NCBI GenBank assembly: GCA_964484515.1
Contig: CAZAGT010000082.1
Location: forward strand, 1-16,732
Reading direction: 5' to 3'
DNA: 16,732 nucleotides
From: CAZAGT01 sp964484515
GTDB taxonomy: Bacteria; Desulfobacterota; DSM-4660; Desulfatiglandales; HGW-15
This document shows, piece by piece, positions 1-6,532 of this stretch. Within the stretch, counting starts at the first letter, position 1. Every line of letters starts with the position of its first letter. The position numbers and the translations under genes are program-made. Below the pieces are notes generated by a model. The model made no database searches, was not told the DNA's origin, and saw only the letters and a list, made by a program, of their open reading frames with translations.

Positions 1-1
1 C

Positions 2-424
2 CCACCGCAGAGGCTGGAAACGGTTTTTTCGCCCACAAATTCTTGTGAGGAGCCACTTTTTGACAGCGTTCGGAAGCTAGCGAGTCTCACACCCATGGAC
101 GCATTTTTTCAAGCAGAATGCAAGCCCGAGACGGTTCAAGATCATACGGAAGTGATCGAGCAGATCGAATCGCGACTCGACGAACTTGAATGGGACCTCA
201 CAAAGTCGATATTTACGGCGTCGATGGATCACAGCCAAAAAATTTACTTAAGGCTATACTTGAATAGTATCTTGGAACTATCTGATAGAAATGAATATAC
301 TTCTGATCAACTCGATCTAGCGAGTCTGAAATCGCTCGTCTACTCGAATGGAAGGACATGCAAACAGGCGATATTCTGTCCAAAGCAGGAGGTCAGCGTG
401 AACTCAGGTAATCCTGTTGACTAA
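2..424 (+). CDS. DUF47/PhoU-like phosphate transport regulator, 3' part
   Basis: The reading frame is open from the first bases of the window, with no stop before 424, so this is probably the C-terminal part of a longer protein. The first internal ATG is at 95 and would give 109 residues, but in-frame sequence upstream of it looks like coding sequence too. The pattern 'FFQA', then a long helix with ESRLDELEWDLTKSIF, then a helix around ELSDRNEYTSDQLDLASLK, matches the helical DUF47 (TIGR00153, PhoU_div) family: a charged helix ending in an LF-type turn, then a helix with D...E...D.L. Family members are cytoplasmic PhoU relatives, often encoded beside Pit-type phosphate transporters. That neighbour would lie outside the window. 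The middle of the gene is visibly more AT-rich than the genes to the right. The family call rests on pattern memory and is moderate. The residues after about the last 15 do not resemble the family. Confidence 0.6.
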   Translation, partial: PPQRLETVFSPTNSCEEPLFDSVRKLASLTPMDAFFQAECKPETVQDHTEVIEQIESRLDELEWDLTKSIFTASMDHSQKIYLRLYLNSILELSDRNEYTSDQLDLASLKSLVYSNGRTCKQAIFCPKQEVSVNSGNPVD

Positions 425-562
425 GGGAAAAAAGAGTTTAATATACGTTCGTTTGCCATAATCGGTCCGCGAAAGGACCTTGCCGTGCGATTGAAAGCAA
501 GTCGGGCGGCTCTATTCCAACCCGGTATTCTTCATCAACCAAAATGAGTCAGGAGGTCTGAA
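425..562. promoter_or_regulatory. Intergenic region with small hairpin upstream of the thioredoxin-fold gene
   Basis: This short spacer begins with an AT-rich stretch (positions 429-462) that could hold a promoter, though no clear -35/-10 pair is visible. A small hairpin follows: GGTCC at 464-468, loop GCGAAA, GGACC at 475-479. A strong Shine-Dalgarno AGGAGG sits just upstream of the ATG at 563. No known riboswitch consensus was recognised. Confidence 0.3.
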
Positions 563-1135
563 ATGGGAAAGAAAGGAATGATTATCGCTCTACTCGTGCT
601 CAGCGTTTGGGCTCTTCAATTGGGCTTTGCCACGGCTGAACCCATTAAGGCAGGCGAGGCCTTGCCGGTGATTACCTTGACTACCCCTGAGTCGTCATCT
701 CAGCGGGAGTATCTGGGTCTCTCCGGCGGGGATTCCTTCAAGGTGACGGACATCAAGGCGGATCTCGTGATTGTTGAGATCTTTGGGGTGACCTGCCCGC
801 ATTGTAACCATGCAGCCCCGTCCGTGAATAAGCTGTACGAACTCATCCAGAGCAATCCCGATGCGAAAGGGAAGGTAAAGCTCATCGGTATTGGAGTCGG
901 CAACGATTCATACGAAGTCGCCTACTTCCAGAAGAAACATAAGGTCCCATTTCCACTCTTCGACGACGAAGAATACGTGGTTCATGAGCAGCTCGGTGAG
1001 CCTGGCACGCCCTACTTTGTCTGCATCAAGAGGAATCAGGACGGCAGTCATGAAATCATCTACACCCAGGCGGGTGATTTTGGGAACGCCGAGAAGTTCT
1101 TGGACATGCTCCTTCAGAAATCGGGGCTGAAATAA
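563..1135 (+). CDS. Secreted thioredoxin-fold protein (TlpA/ResA-like, CPHC)
   Basis: This 190-residue protein starts with a lysine-rich n-region and a hydrophobic stretch up to about residue 24 (ATA-EP), a likely signal peptide, so it should act in the periplasm or as an exported protein. The thioredoxin fold follows: VIVEIFGVTCPHCNHAAP places the redox pair at Cys78 and Cys81, and the GTP at 148-150 supplies the conserved cis-proline. This matches the TlpA/ResA/DsbE class, which reduces or exchanges disulfides outside the cytoplasm, for example during cytochrome c maturation. The actual partner cannot be told from the sequence. The strong AGGAGG ribosome site 6-7 bases before the ATG supports the start. 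It lies downstream of the DUF47 fragment and ends before a hairpin terminator. No cytochrome or DsbD-like partner is adjacent. The general class is secure, the subfamily is not. Confidence 0.85.
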   Translation: MGKKGMIIALLVLSVWALQLGFATAEPIKAGEALPVITLTTPESSSQREYLGLSGGDSFKVTDIKADLVIVEIFGVTCPHCNHAAPSVNKLYELIQSNPDAKGKVKLIGIGVGNDSYEVAYFQKKHKVPFPLFDDEEYVVHEQLGEPGTPYFVCIKRNQDGSHEIIYTQAGDFGNAEKFLDMLLQKSGLK

Positions 1136-1166
1136 GACGGATCGCGTCTAGCTCTCTCCAAGACGA

Positions 1167-1200
1167 AACAGGCCCATGGGGTCTACCCCATGGGCCTGTT
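1167..1200. terminator. Perfect 15-bp hairpin, probable bidirectional terminator
   Basis: AACAGGCCCATGGGG at 1167-1181, loop TCTA, then its exact reverse complement at 1186-1200. It lies between two convergent genes, 31 bases after the thioredoxin-fold stop and 46 bases after the end of ilvN. The stem ends in CTGTT on the + strand and CTGTTT on the - strand, so each reading has only a short U tail. Position and symmetry favour a shared terminator. Confidence 0.75.
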
Positions 1201-1245
1201 ACTTGCTGCCCAATAACCTGTTCCCAGGACAAGCACCTTCAACTA

Positions 1246-1749
1246 CTAGATGAGGGTATGCTTCCGTTCCCGCTGGCTCTCGAGGGGTAGGGCCACAAAA
1301 CCTGTCCGGGCAAATTCCTTGACTTTGAAGCCGTTCAAGGCCTCAATAACGGTGTTGACCCGGCGCTCATTCCCGACAAATTCCATGGTCATCGTCTTTT
1401 CGCCGATATCGACGACCGTGGCCCCAAACCCGTTGGCGGTGGCAACCACCTCCCGTCGCTTCTCGCGAGGCACAAAAATCGTCAGGAGCACGAGTTCACG
1501 CGTAATGGACTCTGAATACTTGAGGTCATAGATCCTGATCACGTCGATGAGTTTTCTGAGTTGTTTGGTCACCTGCTCGAGCACGGCCTCATCTCCCGTG
1601 ACGACTATCGTGATCCTGGTCACATCGGGTTTCTCCGTCACGCCCGCTGCGATGCTTTCGATATTGTAACCGCGCCTCGTGAAAAGACCCGCGACATGGG
1701 AGAGGACCCCAGGGTGGTTCCGAACCAGGATCGAGATCATTTTGCGCAT
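1246..1749 (-). CDS. ilvN: Acetolactate synthase small (regulatory) subunit
   Basis: This 167-residue protein is the usual length for the bacterial small subunit (IlvN/IlvH). The N-terminal ACT domain, roughly residues 3-75, opens with ISILVRNHPGVLSHVAGLF and RRGYNIESI, which are hallmark segments where valine binds for feedback inhibition. The C-terminal ALS_ss_C-type domain follows, with VLLTIFVPREKRREV and VKEFARTG. It binds and activates the catalytic subunit for the first common step of valine, leucine and isoleucine synthesis in the cytoplasm. Its ATG overlaps the ilvB stop by one base (TGATG), so the two are translationally coupled. A GGAG lies just upstream inside ilvB. The stop is followed by the hairpin at 1167-1200. 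The symbols ilvN and ilvH are both in use for this family. Confidence 0.96.
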   Translation of the reverse strand: MRKMISILVRNHPGVLSHVAGLFTRRGYNIESIAAGVTEKPDVTRITIVVTGDEAVLEQVTKQLRKLIDVIRIYDLKYSESITRELVLLTIFVPREKRREVVATANGFGATVVDIGEKTMTMEFVGNERRVNTVIEALNGFKVKEFARTGFVALPLESQRERKHTLI

Positions 1750-3428
1750 CAGTCGTCTCCGTCCCCCACGAAGTCGGTCTGGCCACCTCCGGGCGGGATC
1801 ATGGGCATGACATTTTCCCCCTGATCGACAACGAAATCCACGAGGACGGGGCCGTCCATGTTGAGCGCCTTTTCAAGGGCGGATCGAACCTCATCGCTCT
1901 TCGTTACCCTGAACGCGGGTATCTCATAACCCGCGGCGACCTGGCAGAAGTCGGGGTTGAAATCAAAGACCGTGCTCGAATACCTCTGCCGGCAGAAGAT
2001 CTCCTGCCACTGCCGTACCATCCCCAGGCAACCATTGTTGAAGATGAAGACCTTTACCGGGAGGTTGTACTGGCGCACGGTGGCCAGCTCCTGGATACAC
2101 ATTTGGAAGCTTCCGTCCCCGGTCAAGCTGACCACGGTCCGATCCGGACACCCGATCTGTGCGCCGATGGCCGCCGGAAAGCCGAAGCCCATGGTTCCCA
2201 ATCCTCCCGATGTGATGAAGCGGCGCGGATGCGTAACCCGATAATACTGGGCCGACCACATCTGGTGTTGCCCCACGTCCGTGGTAACGATGATTTCGCC
2301 GTTGGTCATATCGCTGAGAGTTTGGATGATGAACTGCGGCTTAAGCGATCCGTCATCGGCAAATGTCAATGGGCATTCCGCCTTCAGCTCCGCAACCCTC
2401 GCAAGCCAACTGCGCCGTTCCGCCGGTTGGACCCGGTCCTTGAGGCTGTGCAAGATGGCTTTTAGATCCCCAACGATAGGGATGTCCACGCCTACCCGTT
2501 TGCCGATTTCAGCGGGGTCCACGTCCATGTGGATAATCTTGGCAAGGGGTGCGAACCGGTTCACGTTGCCGGCCACTCGATCATCAAAGCGTGCCCCCAT
2601 CGCAATAATGAGGTCCGACTCGTAGATAACCTGGTTAGCGCACCTGGTACCGTGCATCCCAAGCATGCCCAGGTGAAGCTCGTCGTCTTCCGGATACACC
2701 CCTTTACCCATCAGGGTGGTCGTAATCGGAATGCGCGCCGTCTTCACGAAATGGCGCAGCTCTTCGCTCGCATTCGAGGAGACCACGCCGCCTCCGGCGT
2801 AAACAACAGGCCGGCGGGATGTCGCCATAGCCGCGAGGATGGCCTCGATTTGTTTGGGGTGACCCTTCGTCACGGGCGAGAAACCGGGCAGACGGATGGG
2901 CCCGGTTTTCCCAGGCACGACTTCAGCCGTTTGAAGATCTTTGGGGATATCAATGAGGACCGGTCCCGGGCGCCCTGTCAGGGCGATATGAAAGGCCTCC
3001 TTAATGACTTGCGGCAGGCGCCTGATATCTTTGACGAGATAGTTGTACTTGGTGATCGGGATTGAAATCCCGTATATATCCGCCTCTTGAAAGCTGTCGT
3101 TACCGATCATGCCAACGGGAACCTGGCCCGTGATAGCAACCAGCGGCACGGAATCCATATGGGCGTTCGCCAGGCCGGTCACTAAGTTGGTGGCTCCCGG
3201 CCCGGAGGTCGCCACACAAACGCCGGCGCGGCCGGTGGCTCGGGCATAGCCGTCGGCGGCATGGGCCGCTCCTTGCTCGTGTCTTGTCAGGATGTGTCTA
3301 ATTGGAGCGTCATACAGAACGTTGTAGAGGGGAATGACCGAACCGCCTGGAAAGCCGAAAATGACCTCCGTTCCCGCTTCAATCAAACCCTCCACGATGA
3401 GCTCTGAGCCGCTCTTGGCCAATGTCAT
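1749..3428 (-). CDS. ilvB: Acetolactate synthase large (catalytic) subunit
   Basis: This 559-residue TPP enzyme condenses two pyruvates to acetolactate, or pyruvate with 2-oxobutyrate to acetohydroxybutyrate. The N-terminal PYR domain has FGFPGGSVIPLYN and RHEQGAAHAADGYAR, placing the catalytic glutamate at residue 51. The central FAD/structural domain includes GKGVYPEDDELHLGMLGMHG. The C-terminal PP domain carries the GDGS...NN thiamine diphosphate/Mg motif near residue 440. The pattern fits biosynthetic AHAS better than catabolic AlsS, because it is directly coupled to ilvN. Translation begins at ATG 3428, with AGGAG nine bases upstream and a small hairpin immediately before that. A near-consensus promoter lies about 95 bases upstream of the start. 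The acidic C-terminus (DDGDD) reflects the overlap with ilvN. Confidence 0.97.
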   Translation of the reverse strand: MTLAKSGSELIVEGLIEAGTEVIFGFPGGSVIPLYNVLYDAPIRHILTRHEQGAAHAADGYARATGRAGVCVATSGPGATNLVTGLANAHMDSVPLVAITGQVPVGMIGNDSFQEADIYGISIPITKYNYLVKDIRRLPQVIKEAFHIALTGRPGPVLIDIPKDLQTAEVVPGKTGPIRLPGFSPVTKGHPKQIEAILAAMATSRRPVVYAGGGVVSSNASEELRHFVKTARIPITTTLMGKGVYPEDDELHLGMLGMHGTRCANQVIYESDLIIAMGARFDDRVAGNVNRFAPLAKIIHMDVDPAEIGKRVGVDIPIVGDLKAILHSLKDRVQPAERRSWLARVAELKAECPLTFADDGSLKPQFIIQTLSDMTNGEIIVTTDVGQHQMWSAQYYRVTHPRRFITSGGLGTMGFGFPAAIGAQIGCPDRTVVSLTGDGSFQMCIQELATVRQYNLPVKVFIFNNGCLGMVRQWQEIFCRQRYSSTVFDFNPDFCQVAAGYEIPAFRVTKSDEVRSALEKALNMDGPVLVDFVVDQGENVMPMIPPGGGQTDFVGDGDD

Positions 3429-3443
3429 TACACGCTTCTCCTG

Positions 3444-3459
3444 CTACCTTGAAAGGTAG
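3444..3459 (-). promoter_or_regulatory. Hairpin abutting the ilvB ribosome-binding site
   Basis: CTACCTT/AAGGTAG form a 7-bp inverted repeat around two bases. On the mRNA (- strand) it ends about two bases before the AGGAG that serves ilvB. It could affect ribosome access or mRNA stability. No leader peptide rich in branched amino acids is evident. Confidence 0.4.
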
Positions 3460-3523
3460 GATTATGGAATCTCACCGCCCCTTCGCGTGGACGAGTTGCG
3501 GAACGGCGAATTTGATCTGGCAG

Positions 3524-3552
3524 ATCATAGGGAAGGGCGAGAGGCGTGTCAA
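3524..3552 (-). promoter_or_regulatory. Sigma-70-type promoter for ilvB-ilvN
   Basis: Read on the - strand, TTGACA (3552-3547, perfect -35), a 17-base spacer and TATGAT (3529-3524, five of six for -10). Transcription should begin near 3517, leaving a leader of roughly 90 bases before ilvB. That is too short for a classical translation-coupled attenuator with leader peptide. Confidence 0.8.
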
Positions 3553-3576
3553 TTGTTTATCCGCGCTTGCAGAAGA

Positions 3577-3594
3577 CCACGGGTTTGCCCATGG
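3577..3594. repeat. Hairpin copy 1 upstream of the ilvB promoter
   Basis: CCACGGG, loop TTTG, CCCATGG. On the - strand RNA the single mismatch becomes a G-U pair, giving a 7-bp stem. Fifteen of its 18 bases match the hairpin at 3695-3712 in the same orientation. It lies 24 bases upstream of the -35 element of ilvB. Confidence 0.5.
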
Positions 3595-3660
3595 ATGAAC
3601 GCGCATGATTATTGGGTTACGGCGCGATGTCGCCCCAGAACGGAGGCGGATAACCGCGTC

Positions 3661-3756
3661 GTATCCGAAGGCGAAGACGAGTATTTCAATGGTACCACGG
3701 GCTTACCCGTGGGGCACCATGCAGAAGCTGAGCCTTCGAGATGTGCCTTCGGACAC
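3661..3756. repeat. Nested inverted-repeat element containing hairpin copy 2
   Basis: The outer arms are TCCGAAGGC (3664-3672) and GCCTTCGGA (3745-3753), extended by GT/AC with one mismatch. Inside sits a hairpin of two segments: ATGGT (3689-3693) with ACCAT (3716-3720), and CCACGGG (3695-3701), loop CTTA, CCCGTGG (3706-3712). It fills much of the non-coding spacer after the MauE/DoxX gene, whose stop is at 3765. It could be the folded 3' end of that transcript, a small structured RNA or a miniature mobile element. No run of U that would make it a clear intrinsic terminator was seen. Confidence 0.45.
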
Positions 3757-3764
3757 TATTTCCG

Positions 3765-4232
3765 TTAAACCCGCGGCTGCTTCAAAAAAGGGGCGCACCA
3801 TTTGCGGCGGCCGTTGAAGTGAAGTACGTAAAGCGCGAGCAGGAAGAGGATGACATCGCGCACGAGTAATTGCGTCGCGGAAGAGGTCGAGCCCTGTGTT
3901 CCAAACGCGAAGCAACCACAGTCAAATCCATGGCCCCTCACGAGATTAATGGTAATGCCGACAATGAAAGCGAGAAGCATTCCGTTGATGATCGCAGCGG
4001 CAGAGCGCGGATAGACACCAAGCACCAAGGCAAGCCCTGCGAAAAGTTCCAGGAAAGGGAGGACGATGGCGATGAGGTTGATGGAGGCACCAGGGAGCAG
4101 GTCGTAACCGTAGATGATCTTGGCAAATTGGGCGGGTAGCACGATTTTGTGGTAGGAGGCGTAGATGAACGTTAGCCCGAGAAACCAACGAGCGCCCAAT
4201 TCACACCAGGGATTATCAGTGATGCGCTGCAC
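3765..4232 (-). CDS. MauE/DoxX-family membrane protein
   Basis: This small integral membrane protein has four predicted helices at about residues 14-32, 52-73, 76-97 and 122-138. The motif GHGFDCGCF (Cys105, Cys107) after the third helix is typical of MauE/DoxX redox-associated proteins. MauE relatives help form disulfides in methylamine dehydrogenase, and DoxX relatives occur in quinone-linked thiosulfate oxidation. Here the substrate is unknown. I chose the GTG at 4232, which has GGAG seven bases upstream and overlaps the rhodanese gene by 17 bases. The first in-frame ATG, at 4292, would overlap it by 77 bases and add a 20-residue tail with no family character. The pairing with a rhodanese points to sulfur or thiol chemistry at the membrane. 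No typical amine dehydrogenase genes are nearby. Confidence 0.82.
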   Translation of the reverse strand: MQRITDNPWCELGARWFLGLTFIYASYHKIVLPAQFAKIIYGYDLLPGASINLIAIVLPFLELFAGLALVLGVYPRSAAAIINGMLLAFIVGITINLVRGHGFDCGCFAFGTQGSTSSATQLLVRDVILFLLALYVLHFNGRRKWCAPFLKQPRV

Positions 4233-4731
4233 TCGCTCGCTCCACGGGGAAAGCCATACCTTCCCATGCCGCGTAACCGTCGATGAAGACATTCACTCTT
4301 TCGTACCCTTCCTCAAGAAGGTATTGGGCGAGTTCATGACTATCTTCACACTCTCTTCCTGAACAGTAGGTTACGATCCAGGTCGACAACGGATATTGAT
4401 CTCGGAAGGCATCGATAACCTCAAAGAACCGGCGAACCGGCAAGCTGACCGCACCTCTGATATGACCCTGCTCGTAGAGAGCCTGGGGACGGGCATCGAC
4501 GAAGAGGGCAGCCCCTTGGTCGTATATTTCTTTGGCTTGGCGGATATCCTTGATTTCAAGCCCGCGATCAACAACATCCCCCTTAGGCCTTGCCGTAACG
4601 ACCCCTTGGGAAGGGTCCCAATCGCCGAAAAGGGCGATGCCGTTCGGAGACGCAGCGTTCACCAGAAGTGCAGCCATGATGGCCAGTCCTGAGATCGAGA
4701 TTGTTTCTTTGGCGAGATCCTTGATGTTCAT
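4216..4731 (-). CDS. Membrane-anchored rhodanese-domain protein
   Basis: This 171-residue protein has an N-terminal hydrophobic segment at about residues 11-27 (signal anchor or uncleaved signal peptide), so the domain should face the periplasm. The rhodanese domain covers about residues 58-165: FVDARPQALYEQGHIRGAVSLP is the CH2A-like region, and YCSGREC forms the active-site loop with Cys123 as persulfide carrier and a second cysteine at 128. FIDGYAAWEGMAFPVE closes the domain. Single-domain rhodaneses move sulfane sulfur between thiols. The overlap with the MauE/DoxX gene downstream suggests one operon and possibly a shared membrane redox or sulfur-handling role. The ATG at 4731 has only a weak GAGG upstream. 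Confidence 0.85.
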   Translation of the reverse strand: MNIKDLAKETISISGLAIMAALLVNAASPNGIALFGDWDPSQGVVTARPKGDVVDRGLEIKDIRQAKEIYDQGAALFVDARPQALYEQGHIRGAVSLPVRRFFEVIDAFRDQYPLSTWIVTYCSGRECEDSHELAQYLLEEGYERVNVFIDGYAAWEGMAFPVERASAAHH

Positions 4732-4783
4732 GGATATGCTGTGCCTCAGGCTGATGTCGATGTCCTTAACGCCTGAAGGAGGC

Positions 4784-4811
4784 GGTATATGCGACGATGA
4801 AAGCGTATCAA
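4784..4811 (-). promoter_or_regulatory. Possible promoter for the rhodanese-MauE/DoxX pair
   Basis: On the - strand, TTGATA (4811-4806), a 16-base spacer, then TATACC (4789-4784). It lies about 55-80 bases upstream of the rhodanese ATG in the spacer after the peptidase gene. The -10 is imperfect, so this is tentative. Confidence 0.35.
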
Positions 4812-4882
4812 ATGAGGAGCTGAACCGTCAATCAGCTTTGAAATCAGCTCGGCGGGCCTTAGATGTGCTTTCGAGAGAGGCG

Positions 4883-5815
4883 TTATTGATCGATAATGTA
4901 ACGCAGTGGATCGACGGCGATGTTGTTCAGGTGAACCTCGTAGTGCAAGTGGGGGCCGGTAGAGCGGCCGGTATTCCCGACCAAGGCGATCGTGTCACCG
5001 CGCCTCACGACCTGCTTCCTTTCCACCAGGGTCTCCTTGAGATGAGCGTAGACGGTTTTCAATCCGTAACCATGGTTCAGGCAGAGCACATTTCCGGACC
5101 ACCGGTCCCAGCGAATGGCGGAGACGGTTCCATCCGCCGGTGCGATGATCGGGGTCTTCATCCTGGCGCTTATGTCGAGCCCTCGATGGAATTCCTTTTT
5201 TCCCGTGAATGGGGAGGTTCGATAGCCGAAGTGGGAACTCAACCAGCCCCGGACAGGCCAGATGGAGGGCGTGGAGGCCAAAAGGCGCTTTTGCTCTTTG
5301 AAGAACTCATGAAGTGAGGTCTTTTCTCGTTTTCCAAGGGCGATCTCACGGGTCAGATCATCCAGGGCGTCGTGCATCCCGCGAACGAGTTCATCGCGGC
5401 TCTCGTAGGCGTCGTATTCGTAGCGTGAGGCGGTCGGCTGTGAACCGCCGATGCCTTCTTCCGGTTTTGTTTGTTCATCGCCGGCTTCCAGGTTCACCAT
5501 GACCCTGAGCTTCTGATCCAGTTCCTTGAGTTCATCTATCTTTTCCGCCATACGATTGATGCGCTCAGCCAACCGGGTGAACTGCCTCTCCTGTTGTCGG
5601 TTTTCTCTTCGCAGTTGACCGAGGACGGGTATTTCCTGTCTCATGCGGAGGAACTCGGGGATGATATAAGATAGGACCGCCGACCAGGCGACACAGGAAA
5701 GAATAAGGAGCAGGAGCAGCCATCTTGGCAAACTGAATTGTTTTAGCTTGGTACCGCCTTCGGGAAAAACGACGACGTTAAGTTTTTTCAAGCCCAAGGT
5801 CTTTCTCCCAATCAA
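4883..5815 (-). CDS. Membrane-anchored M23 (LytM) family peptidoglycan endopeptidase
   Basis: This is a protein of about 310 residues with a cytoplasmic N-tail, a membrane helix at about 32-52, a coiled-coil/charged region at 55-110, a variable linker, then an M23 domain from about residue 186. Zinc ligands and catalytic residues are visible: His210 and Asp214 in HRGLD, His258 in YAHL, and His289/His291 in HLHYEV. All are present, so the enzyme looks active rather than an EnvC-like degenerate activator. Members cut peptide cross-links in the cell wall during growth, shape control or division. No ATG is available: the frame opens with TTG at 5815, and another TTG at 5797 has GGGAG at suitable distance, so the first six residues are uncertain. 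The N-terminal NVVVFPEGG segment recalls M23 proteins that sit next to bactofilin genes in other bacteria, but no bactofilin is present here. Confidence 0.9.
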   Translation of the reverse strand: MIGRKTLGLKKLNVVVFPEGGTKLKQFSLPRWLLLLLILSCVAWSAVLSYIIPEFLRMRQEIPVLGQLRRENRQQERQFTRLAERINRMAEKIDELKELDQKLRVMVNLEAGDEQTKPEEGIGGSQPTASRYEYDAYESRDELVRGMHDALDDLTREIALGKREKTSLHEFFKEQKRLLASTPSIWPVRGWLSSHFGYRTSPFTGKKEFHRGLDISARMKTPIIAPADGTVSAIRWDRWSGNVLCLNHGYGLKTVYAHLKETLVERKQVVRRGDTIALVGNTGRSTGPHLHYEVHLNNIAVDPLRYIIDQ

Positions 5816-6182
5816 ACCGTCCGCTTGAGACGGGCCCTTTCTAGGTCGTTATGCCTGCCCCTCTTACCGGACGGGCCTCACGGACGCGCTAATACGGCTA
5901 CGTTCTTGATCGCTATGAACTAGCAAAGGTGGTGCCAACGCTGAGAGGCCTCGGAGAAAGCGTCCAGATGGGCGCAAGTGAGGTTCAGGGAAGCGGGGGA
6001 GCAACAAAAAAGTGCTTTAGAAAGAGGCCCTTAGCCGAGGTATTGGCAGAAGGTGGTCAAAAACTCGTCACGAAGACGGCCAGCCTCATTAGGCGCGAAG
6101 AGTCGCCCCACATGGAGGGAACCACGTCGAGGTAGGAAACCATATCGGGAGGGTGGGCATTCTTTGCCGTACGGATGTGATC
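5816..6182. other. Non-coding spacer, no recognisable gene
   Basis: Nothing convincing was found between the peptidase start and the tandem repeat. Short open frames on both strands lack plausible ribosome sites and family resemblance. A clear promoter for the peptidase gene was not identified, although it must lie here or further upstream. Confidence 0.5.
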
Positions 6183-6389
6183 CCAGGTGCTTCAGGATTC
6201 CTTTTGGATCTTGAATTCTCTGTCCAGCAACTGANNNNNNNNNNNNNNNNNNNNNNNNNNNNNNNNNNNNNNNNNNNNNNNNNNNNNNNNNNNNNNNNNN
6301 NNNNNNNNNNNNNNNNNNNNNNNNNNNNNNNNNNGTGGGCTGATCACGGTAGGGATCCAACTGGAATCTGATGCTCACCGGTCTGAATC
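6183..6389. repeat. Tandem repeat copy 1 (interrupted by the assembly gap)
   Basis: Bases 6183-6234 are identical to 6390-6441, and 6335-6389 are identical to 6478-6532. Together with the gap they form one copy of a 143-bp direct repeat. Comparing the copies predicts that 36 bases (those at 6442-6477) are missing here, not 100. On the - strand this copy would restore a 40-codon duplicate of the 3' end of the neighbouring gene, with an internal GTG at 6378 and the same TGA stop at 6192-6194. It is probably a non-functional remnant. Confidence 0.85.
6235..6334. other. Assembly gap (100 Ns)
   Basis: Exactly 100 N characters mark a scaffold join of unknown length. The flanks are both copies of sequence found intact at 6390-6532, which explains why assembly failed here. 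Confidence 0.99.
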
Positions 6390-6532
6390 CCAGGTGCTTC
6401 AGGATTCCTTTTGGATCTTGAATTCTCTGTCCAGCAACTGAGCTCCAAGCTGGTCGTAGACCAAGATTCTCAGTGTGGTGGGCTGATCACGGTAGGGATC
6501 CAACTGGAATCTGATGCTCACCGGTCTGAATC
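6390..6532. repeat. Tandem repeat copy 2, complete 143-bp unit
   Basis: This complete unit holds the last 134 bases of the gene at 6399-7199, including its stop. The junction between copies is at 6389/6390 (TGAATC joined to CCAGG). At the far end the unit is followed by GCAGG instead, so the junction sequence is distinct. The unit length is not a multiple of three, but the stop codon lies inside each copy, so the gene product is not altered. Confidence 0.85.

Noticed and set aside
455..540. Riboswitch (for example cyclic di-GMP type) before the thioredoxin-fold gene
   Set aside because: Only one 5-bp hairpin with a GCGAAA loop is clear, and the conserved core of GEMM or other known classes was not found.
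2529..3065. 178-codon open frame on the + strand inside ilvB
   Set aside because: Antisense shadow of a conserved enzyme.
3429..3523. T-box or leader-peptide attenuator before ilvB
   Set aside because: No T-box AGGGTGGNACCGCG motif and no Ile/Val/Leu-rich leader peptide. The leader predicted from the promoter is only about 90 bases.
4532..5317. 261-codon open frame on the + strand across the rhodanese and M23 genes
   Set aside because: It spans two opposite genes with complete catalytic motifs and the spacer between them, and shows no family features.
5929..6135. 68-codon + strand frame in the spacer upstream of the peptidase
   Set aside because: No convincing ribosome site, no recognisable domain, and a basic, low-order composition.
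6031..6378. 115-codon - strand frame running through the N-run
   Set aside because: It exists only because Ns are translated as X. It is the duplicated 3' end of the neighbouring gene put out of frame by the arbitrary gap length.
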